Source: Nitrososphaeraceae archaeon (GTDB lineage: Archaea > Thermoproteota > Nitrososphaeria > Nitrososphaerales > Nitrososphaeraceae). From it: a DNA stretch of 10,837 nt. Position numbers and translations under genes: made by a program. Below the pieces are notes generated by a model. That model did no database searches, had not been told where the DNA came from, and saw only the letters and a program-made list of their open reading frames with translations. The stretch is from positions 1 through 10,837 of the forward strand of contig JAICQW010000049.1 of assembly GCA_025937665.1 (NCBI GenBank). The letters are read 5' to 3'. Below are positions 6,110 through 10,837 of this stretch, in pieces (within the stretch, counting starts at the first letter, position 1; each line of letters starts with the position of its first letter).

Positions 6110-7223
6110 TTTGTTCTTTTGACTGTTCGTTTTCTGCTTGTTCTTTTGACTGTTCGTTTTCTGCTTTTTCCTGATCCTGTAATTCTGAGGCAATTATACT
6201 GATTCTACCAGCTACAGTACGGGCAATTTTGTCAAATATGACTGCCTGATTATTATTTGGTTCTGAAATTGTTACGGGATTGCCGCTATCACTTCCTGAC
6301 ATTATTTGTTGATGGAGAGGTATTTCTCCAATGAAAGGAACGTTAAACTGATCGCTAACTTTCTGTCCCCCACCTGTACCAAAAATAGCGATCTTATTAT
6401 TACAATGTTGACATTCCAGATAACTCATATTTTCTATGACTCCAATGATGGGTACATTCAATTTGTTAAACATCCCTACTGCCTTTACGGCCACATTCAT
6501 TGCTACATCTTGTGGAGTGGTAACTATTATTATTCCGGTTATTGGTATTGTCTGTGCCAAAGTTAAAGGTGCATCTCCAGTACCGGGTGGTAAGTCAATT
6601 ATAAGGTAATCAAGTTCACCCCAGTTTACATCCGTTAAAAACTGTTTTACAATTCCGGCTACAATAGGACCTCTATAGATTCCTGCTTGCTGCGATTGTT
6701 CATAAAAGAATCCCATTGAAATGACTTTTACTCCTTGAGACAAAACAGGTTCTATTTTATTATTAATTACTTCAGGCGCATTCTTGAGTCCTAGCATCAG
6801 AGGAACACTGGGACCATAAATATCAGCATCCAGTAACCCCACCTTTGCGCCGGTCCTAGCTAATGTCAGAGCAAGGTTGACAGATACTGTTGTCTTTCCT
6901 ACTCCTCCTTTACCACTAGCTATTGCAAGTATATTTTTGACACCAGGTAATAATTCATCCATTGAGATCGAACGCCCTTCCATGACCCTGGCAGTTACCT
7001 TAAGATCAAGATCTTTAATTCCCAAGTCCATCATGGAATTACGAACGGACTGCTCTATCTCACTATTAAAAGGACAAGCCGGCGTGGTAAGCTCTAATGT
7101 AAATCCAACTTTTCCATCGTTAATTGCAAGGTCTTTAATCATGCCCATTGAAACTATGTCTTTATGCAATTCGGGATCTTCGATTGTCTGTAATTTTGCC
7201 ATGATTTGCTCTATTGAGACCAT
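6093..7223 (-). CDS. mrp: Mrp/ApbC-type iron-sulfur cluster carrier ATPase
   Basis: P-loop ATPase that holds and delivers Fe-S clusters in the cytoplasm. From ATG 7223 the product is 376 residues. An N-terminal MIP18/DUF59 domain (about 1-85) carries the TTPACPF motif with C50. The deviant Walker A GKGGVGKTT is at 104-112, LLDADIYGPSVP follows near 131-142, and DLPPGTGD lies near 210-217. The cluster-binding CxxC is ECQHC with C271 and C274. The last 20 residues or so are a charged tail containing the nonapeptide AENEQSKEQ twice, outside the conserved fold. An alternative TTG at 7241 would lie inside the TATA element at 7243-7253, whose spacing of 25 bp instead predicts leaderless initiation at ATG 7223. 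It overlaps the dephospho-CoA kinase at its 3' end. NadA, encoded nearby, is a possible Fe-S client (inference). Confidence 0.94.
   Translation of the reverse strand: MVSIEQIMAKLQTIEDPELHKDIVSMGMIKDLAINDGKVGFTLELTTPACPFNSEIEQSVRNSMMDLGIKDLDLKVTARVMEGRSISMDELLPGVKNILAIASGKGGVGKTTVSVNLALTLARTGAKVGLLDADIYGPSVPLMLGLKNAPEVINNKIEPVLSQGVKVISMGFFYEQSQQAGIYRGPIVAGIVKQFLTDVNWGELDYLIIDLPPGTGDAPLTLAQTIPITGIIIVTTPQDVAMNVAVKAVGMFNKLNVPIIGVIENMSYLECQHCNNKIAIFGTGGGQKVSDQFNVPFIGEIPLHQQIMSGSDSGNPVTISEPNNNQAVIFDKIARTVAGRISIIASELQDQEKAENEQSKEQAENEQSKEQSVNTA
6113..6166. repeat. 27-bp perfect tandem duplication in the mrp 3' end
   Basis: GTTCTTTTGACTGTTCGTTT plus seven more bases is present twice without a mismatch, at 6113-6139 and 6140-6166. 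It encodes AENEQSKEQ twice in the Mrp tail. In the downstream kinase frame the same DNA reads as two Lys/Asn/Gln-rich nonapeptides without a stop. It lies just upstream of the GTG I assign to the kinase. Confidence 0.93.
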
Positions 7224-7242
7224 ATTATCGTACTCTTCCAAA

Positions 7243-7253
7243 GAATATTTAAA
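7243..7253 (-). promoter_or_regulatory. Probable TATA box of mrp
   Basis: On the minus strand ATTTAAATATTC is centred 25 bp before ATG 7223, the spacing expected for a leaderless archaeal mRNA. This supports ATG 7223 over TTG 7241 as the mrp start. Confidence 0.5.
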
Positions 7254-7304
7254 TCATACAATATCACTGACCCTGATACTGAGTCAAGAAATAATGAAAA
7301 GGTT

Positions 7305-7323
7305 CATAAATTGATAATTTAAA
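7305..7323 (+). promoter_or_regulatory. AT-rich promoter candidate for rpo7 operon
   Basis: CATAAATTGATAATTTAAA contains two overlapping TATA-like cores, centred about 33 and 20 bp before ATG 7341. Only the first has comfortable spacing. The 117-bp space between the mrp and rpo7 starts must hold both divergent promoters. Confidence 0.35.
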
Positions 7324-7340
7324 CAGATTGACAATAAGTA

Positions 7341-7946
7341 ATGTTTGCGATAATACACATGGATGACGTTGTTAGAATCCCTCCCAGTATGATGAAAAAA
7401 TCTCTCAATGAGACCACAATGGAAATTCTTAAGGAAAAATACGAGAGTATGATAAATCCTGAATTGGGTTATGTTATTATGATCATTGATGCAAAGGCAA
7501 ATAAGATCGGAAAATTGGTTTCCGGTGACGGTGCAACCTTTCATAAGGTGTCTTTTAAGGCGTTAACATTTTATCCTAAAATGCAAGAAATTGTTGAAGG
7601 AGAAATTGTCGAAATTACTGATTTTGGTGCCTTCGTAAGAATAGGTCCAACCGATGCTTTATTGCACCTGTCTCAAATAACTGATGATTATCTAAAAAGC
7701 GATGTCAAGCAAGGGGTAATAGTTGCAAATCAATCAGCCAAATCCCTTAAAATTGGATCAAAGCTTAGAGCAAGGGTAACCGCGATAAGTTTGGGAAAAG
7801 GCTCGGCAATGGGTAAAATAGGAATTACCTGCAGACAGCCTTTTCTTGGAGCTCTTGAATGGATTGAAGAAGAGATTAAGAAAGCCAAGAACCCTGCTGC
7901 AAATAACCAGAAAGAAAAAGAAAAGAAAGGGACAGTGGCAGCTTAA
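7341..7946 (+). CDS. rpo7: DNA-directed RNA polymerase subunit Rpo7 (RpoE')
   Basis: Stalk subunit of archaeal RNA polymerase, homologous to eukaryotic Rpb7; with Rpo4 it binds emerging RNA and aids open-complex formation. The N-terminal RNP-like domain (1-80) begins MFAIIHMDDVVRIPP and includes GDGATFHKVSFKALTFYP (62-79). The S1 RNA-binding domain follows with VEGEIVEITDFGAFVRIGP (85-103) and DALLHLSQI (105-113). The last 20 residues are a Lys/Ala-rich tail beyond the usual fold. Start ATG 7341 matches the family N-terminus exactly. Its TAA shares one base with the spt4 ATG, which is the conserved rpo7-spt4 pairing of archaea; nadC then follows in the same operon. Confidence 0.97.
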   Translation: MFAIIHMDDVVRIPPSMMKKSLNETTMEILKEKYESMINPELGYVIMIIDAKANKIGKLVSGDGATFHKVSFKALTFYPKMQEIVEGEIVEITDFGAFVRIGPTDALLHLSQITDDYLKSDVKQGVIVANQSAKSLKIGSKLRARVTAISLGKGSAMGKIGITCRQPFLGALEWIEEEIKKAKNPAANNQKEKEKKGTVAA

Positions 7947-8134
7947 TGGCCAAAGAACTTGCATGCAAAAAATGTAAGGCCATTACTATTGGAAAGGTAT
8001 GTCCTGTTTGCAAGTCGACCGAACTTTCATCCGATTGGTCTGGTACAATAGTAATATTTGATTCAAAGAATTCTTTGGTTGCATCAACACTTCAAATCTC
8101 GACTCCGCACAAATATGCTTTAAAAGTAACTTGA
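7946..8134 (+). CDS. spt4: Transcription elongation factor Spt4 (RpoE'')
   Basis: Zinc-ribbon partner of Spt5; the complex clamps RNA polymerase for processive elongation. The 62-residue product has the full-length size for archaeal Spt4. Zinc ligands are C7, C10, C19 and C22 in ACKKC and CPVC. WSGTIVIFD (31-39) and the C-terminal YALKV are also typical of the family. The ATG lies inside the rpo7 stop (TAATG) and its own TGA is inside the TTGA of nadC, so translation of the three genes is probably coupled. Confidence 0.96.
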   Translation: MAKELACKKCKAITIGKVCPVCKSTELSSDWSGTIVIFDSKNSLVASTLQISTPHKYALKVT

Positions 8135-9018
8135 CTCTTAAGAAAAAACCAAAAGATCTAAATCAATATTTTAGTTTACGAGAATCTCTTATTAGATTTC
8201 TCAGAGAAGACATAGCCACAGGCGATCTGACCAGCGAATATGTAATAAATAAGGATCTAAAATCTTCATCATTTATTATTTGTAAATCTGAAAGTGCAGT
8301 TGTCGCAGGGCTTGAAGAAGCCAGAACAATATTTGACATTTGCAAGTGTGGTTCAAAAAGTTTAGTCAAAGACGGTACCGTAGTAAAAAAAGGCAGCAAG
8401 GTAATGACTGTTAAAGGAAGTACTAGATCTATTCTAAAAGCAGAAAGAACTGCTTTAAATTTAATGATGCGTATGAGTGGGATTGCAACTGATACAAAGA
8501 AATATGCAGATATTGCAAAAGCAGTTTCAAAAGATATAAGAATAACAGGAACCAGGAAGACTGCACCTGGCTTGAGATACTTTGATAAGAAATCAATTGA
8601 GCTGGGCGGTGGATATCCACATAGAAATACACTGGATGAAATGATACTAATAAAGGATAATCATCTTGCGGTGACCAAATCCATAGAGGAAGCCATTTCA
8701 ATGGCTAGACAAAAGTCTGGCAAAAATCTCATGATAGAATGCGAAGTTATCGATACACAATCATCGATAGAAGCGATTAAAAGTGGTGCCGATATAATCA
8801 TGCTGGATAACTTTTCTCCTCAACGCGCCCAGAAAACTATTTCCTATTTGAAGGAACTTGGTTTACGAAAAAAAATACTGATAGAAATTTCAGGCGGCAT
8901 TAATCTTTCGAATATCAAAGAGTATGCTCATGCTTTACCAGATATGATATCAGTAGGTTCCTTAACTCATTCTAGTAAATCAGTTGATTTTTCGATGGAA
9001 ATGGAAATAGTTAATTGA
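8131..9018 (+). CDS. nadC: Nicotinate-nucleotide pyrophosphorylase (quinolinate phosphoribosyltransferase, decarboxylating)
   Basis: Joins quinolinate and PRPP to give nicotinate mononucleotide, CO2 and PPi in de novo NAD synthesis. The 295-residue product shows the ERTALNLMMRMSGIAT helix (105-120, R106), ITGTRKTAPGLR (138-149, R142 and K143), the KSIELGGGYPHR segment (154-165, H164 and R165) and IKDNHL with K175. The barrel end is marked by E205, D226 in IMLDNF and EISGGI (252-257). These are the canonical substrate-binding residues. It starts with TTG 8131 in a 4-nt overlap with spt4; no ATG precedes the conserved REDIATGDLTS block. It converges with nadA, which makes its substrate. Confidence 0.96.
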   Translation: MTLKKKPKDLNQYFSLRESLIRFLREDIATGDLTSEYVINKDLKSSSFIICKSESAVVAGLEEARTIFDICKCGSKSLVKDGTVVKKGSKVMTVKGSTRSILKAERTALNLMMRMSGIATDTKKYADIAKAVSKDIRITGTRKTAPGLRYFDKKSIELGGGYPHRNTLDEMILIKDNHLAVTKSIEEAISMARQKSGKNLMIECEVIDTQSSIEAIKSGADIIMLDNFSPQRAQKTISYLKELGLRKKILIEISGGINLSNIKEYAHALPDMISVGSLTHSSKSVDFSMEMEIVN

Positions 9019-9086
9019 TAAATTAATTACGATTAGTTAATCACTCTCAAGGACGTTCTTCTAAAAGATATCAGTTGAATATTTGA
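9019..9086. other. Convergent intergenic gap between nadC and nadA
   Basis: Sixty-eight AT-rich bases separate the two stop codons. A small inverted repeat, GATTA-GT-TAATC, lies at 9031-9042. No clear poly-T terminator is visible for either strand. Confidence 0.4.
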
Positions 9087-10037
9087 TTAAGATATCATCA
9101 ACATACGTTCGATAGGAACCCTGGCCTTATCTGCAATTTGTTTTGGAACCTTGACTTCATATTGTTTATGTACAAGTGAGTCAACTACTTTTTCAATTGT
9201 TATTTGTTTCATGTATTTGCAGACAGCATTTTCCTTAACTGGTATGAACAACTTGTCTGGATTTTCTTTTTTCATTCTGTACATGATACCTGTTTCTGTA
9301 GCAACAACAAACTGATTGTTCTCTGATTTTCTGGCATGTTGCATCATCCCCTCAGTAGAAAGAATATGAGCTTTCCTCGTTATGTCGCCAGAAGCCAGAC
9401 CATACAGAGTTGATGAGGTACAGCCACATTCAGGATGAATCATGAATTCTGCAGTATTGTATTTTTGAAAAATATTATTAATGTCAGCTGCAGTGATACC
9501 CGCATGAACATGACATTCTCCTGGCCATACATACAAATTCTTCCTGCCAGTGACCTGACCAACATACGATCCCAAGAACATGTCAGGTAAGAATAAGATT
9601 TCAGTCTCACGTGGAATGCTGTTTACAACCTTTACTGCATTGGATGAAGTGCAACAATAGTCAGAGAGGGCTTTTACTTCTGCACTGGTATTAACATAGC
9701 TGACTACGACAGCGCTGGGATGTTCTTCCTTCCATTTCTTTAATTCAGATGAATTTATCGTAGAAGCAAGAGAACATCCGGCTTCCAGATCGGGGATCAA
9801 GACAGTCTTTTCAGGGCATAGAATTGAAGCGGTTTCTGCCATGAAATGTACACCGCAAAATACGATAATGTCGGCGTCTGTTTTGGCTGCTTCTCTTGAT
9901 AACGCCAGTGAATCGCCTATAAAATCAGCAATATCCTGAACCTCCGGAACCTGGTAATTGTGCGCCAAAATGAGAGCATTGCGCTCTTTCTTTAGTGCGT
10001 TTATTTGATCGAAATGCATTGATTGGACTAGTGTCAT
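9087..10037 (-). CDS. nadA: Quinolinate synthase NadA
   Basis: Condenses iminoaspartate with dihydroxyacetone phosphate to quinolinate, using a [4Fe-4S] cluster as Lewis acid. The 316-residue product has the three conserved cluster ligands: C88 in DLEAGCSLA, C204 in HPECGC and C273 in ENAVCKYM. LAHNYQVPEVQDIADFIGDSL begins near residue 24, the CGVHFMAETA substrate loop is at 61-70, and the SYVNTSAEVKA segment is near 113. CC at 128-129 and C206 are extra, non-ligand cysteines. Start is ATG 10037, with a TTTAAATC element about 31 bp upstream. It is transcribed alone, convergent to nadC and divergent from eS30/nadX, so the NAD pathway genes here sit in three transcription units. Confidence 0.96.
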   Translation of the reverse strand: MTLVQSMHFDQINALKKERNALILAHNYQVPEVQDIADFIGDSLALSREAAKTDADIIVFCGVHFMAETASILCPEKTVLIPDLEAGCSLASTINSSELKKWKEEHPSAVVVSYVNTSAEVKALSDYCCTSSNAVKVVNSIPRETEILFLPDMFLGSYVGQVTGRKNLYVWPGECHVHAGITAADINNIFQKYNTAEFMIHPECGCTSSTLYGLASGDITRKAHILSTEGMMQHARKSENNQFVVATETGIMYRMKKENPDKLFIPVKENAVCKYMKQITIEKVVDSLVHKQYEVKVPKQIADKARVPIERMLMIS

Positions 10038-10061
10038 CTAATGCGCTTGTTTTACATAATT

Positions 10062-10073
10062 ATAGATTTAAAG
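10062..10073 (-). promoter_or_regulatory. Probable TATA box of nadA
   Basis: On the minus strand CTTTAAATCTATA is centred about 31 bp before ATG 10037, predicting a leader of only a few bases. Confidence 0.45.
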
Positions 10074-10172
10074 TAGTACAATTTAGGATAACATTGCCTA
10101 TTTCACGCATGATAAGGGCAATACTTGCCACTTTGATAGGACAGAGAAGTACGATGAATTATTGCAGTAATA

Positions 10173-10185
10173 GATATATTATATC
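10173..10185 (+). promoter_or_regulatory. Palindromic TATA box of the eS30 gene
   Basis: GATATATTATATC is a perfect palindrome around a central T and a strong TATA element. Its centre is 25 bp upstream of ATG 10204, the classical spacing for a leaderless archaeal transcript. An upstream in-frame GTG at 10189 lies only 10 bp from the centre of the box, too close to be in the mRNA. Confidence 0.6.
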
Positions 10186-10203
10186 AAAGTGAACCTATTT
10201 CAA

Positions 10204-10386
10204 ATGCCAACTCATGGATCGTTAACAAAGGCGGGAAAAGTAAGAGGTCAAACTCCCAAGATTGAAGGTAAAAAGAGAGTGAGTCCCATTTCAAAATTGA
10301 GAAATAAAATAAATTTTGTAAAGAGATTTGAAAAGAGGCGCCAGCCTGGACAAAAAAAGCCAGAACGTATGGGTAGAAGACGTTAG
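10204..10386 (+). CDS. rps30e: Small ribosomal subunit protein eS30
   Basis: Small, highly basic protein of the 30S subunit, shared by archaea and eukaryotes. From ATG 10204 it is 60 residues and begins MPTHGSLTKAGKVRGQTPKI, the archaeal eS30 signature, followed by a Lys/Arg-rich body and the tail PERMGRRR. A frame extension to GTG 10189 (MNLFQ-) is rejected: the family starts at MPTHG and the TATA box at 10173-10185 places the transcript start at about the ATG. It is a single-gene unit followed by T-rich DNA. Confidence 0.95.
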   Translation: MPTHGSLTKAGKVRGQTPKIEGKKRVSPISKLRNKINFVKRFEKRRQPGQKKPERMGRRR

Positions 10387-10395
10387 TCTGAAACT

Positions 10396-10431
10396 CATTA
10401 TTTTTCACCTTCTTAAATTATTTTAGATACT
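10396..10431 (+). terminator. T-rich putative terminator after eS30
   Basis: Runs of T (ATTATTTTTCACCTT, then TTATTTTAG) start about 10 bases after the stop, as in archaeal oligo-T termination. No hairpin is visible. Confidence 0.3.
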
Positions 10432-10455
10432 TTATTGTTTAGCAACATGTAAATC

Positions 10456-10465
10456 CAAATATTGA
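10456..10465 (+). promoter_or_regulatory. Candidate TATA element of nadX
   Basis: CAAATATTGA centres about 25 bp before ATG 10485, predicting a leaderless mRNA. The same ten bases occur in the palindrome upstream of the small Cys-rich ORF (5268-5277). Confidence 0.35.
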
Positions 10466-10484
10466 TAAGTGAAATTAGTACAAT

Positions 10485-10837
10485 ATGGAGAAGAAAGTTG
10501 CAGTAATAGGCTATGGCAGCATTGGTAAAGAAATTATCGCATCAGCAAAAAGACAAGAGATTCCAAATGCCAAGATTGTAGCAGTATTTGATAAACAATC
10601 TCAAGTTGTTAATTCGGTTGATAAGGAAAATTCCGATGTACATTTGTTTTCAGATTTCGATGAATTCTATAATTCACATACTTATTCCAATCTAGATGTC
10701 ATAATAGAGTGCGCTTCAAAAGATGCCGTTAAAGAATACGGTAAAAAAATAATCGAGTCAAAAAAAGACCTGATTGTTTTGAGTGTGGGTGCGTTTTCAG
10801 ATAAAGAATACTTGGCAGAATTACAAGATTTGTCGAA
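10485..10837 (+). CDS. nadX: Probable L-aspartate dehydrogenase NadX (3' end outside window)
   Basis: Oxidises L-aspartate to iminoaspartate with NAD(P), feeding NadA. The first 117 codons are visible and the frame is open at the edge. The N-terminal Rossmann motif is VAVIGYGSIGKE (5-16, GxGxxG at 9-14), with VAVFDK near the end of the second strand (32-37). The family-typical IIECAS (78-83 region) and LSVGAFSD motifs follow, matching aspartate dehydrogenase rather than homoserine or dihydrodipicolinate enzymes. The catalytic part lies outside the window. Proximity to nadA and nadC supports the role. Start is ATG 10485, with an AAATATT element 25 bp upstream. Another dehydrogenase of the DUF108 group is the main alternative. 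Confidence 0.85.
   Translation, partial: MEKKVAVIGYGSIGKEIIASAKRQEIPNAKIVAVFDKQSQVVNSVDKENSDVHLFSDFDEFYNSHTYSNLDVIIECASKDAVKEYGKKIIESKKDLIVLSVGAFSDKEYLAELQDLS

Noticed and set aside
6877..7314. 145-codon plus-strand open frame
   Set aside because: Antisense to the mrp P-loop and DUF59 coding region; no independent support.
9067..9096. Paired GATATC sites as a terminator hairpin
   Set aside because: Six-base self-complementary sites 18 bases apart, partly inside nadA; no oligo-T follows on either strand.
10038..10172. tRNA or other structured RNA between nadA and eS30
   Set aside because: AT-rich, with no cloverleaf pairing or T-loop consensus visible.

Overview
The window looks like a chromosomal stretch from an ammonia-oxidising archaeon of the Nitrososphaeria (Thaumarchaeota), probably a soil type of the Nitrososphaera/Nitrosocosmicus kind. 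Archaeal information-processing genes show the domain: RNA polymerase subunit Rpo7, Spt4, ribosomal protein eS30, a Dpo4-like Y-family polymerase and an archaeal-type GTP-dependent dephospho-CoA kinase. The thaumarchaeal assignment is inferred from AT-rich DNA, leaderless or short-leader promoters, few Shine-Dalgarno motifs and the cobalamin and NAD gene content. No 16S gene is present to prove it.

Layout. At the left edge (1-252, minus) lies the 5' part of a secreted protein whose mature region is a perfect 15-bp tandem repeat; its 3' end is outside the window. A Dpo4/DinB translesion polymerase follows (472-1605, plus). It converges on a minus-strand operon, transcribed cbiG - cbiX - cbiC - alanyl-tRNA-editing-like gene (5198 down to 1706), in which all junctions overlap or nearly touch. 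A 46-residue cysteine-rich ORF (5304-5444, plus) lies divergently upstream of cbiG. Next is a minus-strand pair, the Mrp/ApbC iron-sulfur carrier and the dephospho-CoA kinase (7223 down to 5549), whose overlap carries an in-frame 27-bp duplication.

Divergent from mrp is the plus-strand operon rpo7 - spt4 - nadC (7341-9018), with 1-nt and 4-nt overlaps. nadA (10037 down to 9087, minus) converges on nadC. eS30 (10204-10386) and the start of a probable L-aspartate dehydrogenase gene, nadX (10485 to the right edge), follow on the plus strand.

How the genes fit together. nadX, nadA and nadC would form a complete route from aspartate through iminoaspartate and quinolinate to nicotinate mononucleotide, using a dehydrogenase in place of the oxygen-dependent aspartate oxidase. 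NadA needs a [4Fe-4S] cluster, and an Fe-S carrier (Mrp) is encoded nearby. CbiX, CbiG and CbiC belong to the cobalt-early cobalamin route. The dephospho-CoA kinase completes CoA. Much of the window is therefore cofactor synthesis interleaved with core transcription and translation genes. No mobile element, CRISPR array, tRNA or rRNA gene was seen.

The least explained items are the 15-bp repeat secreted protein, the Cys-rich microprotein, the tRNA-editing-like gene inside a cobalamin operon, and the duplicated mrp/kinase overlap. Nothing here clearly amounts to a new multi-gene system.
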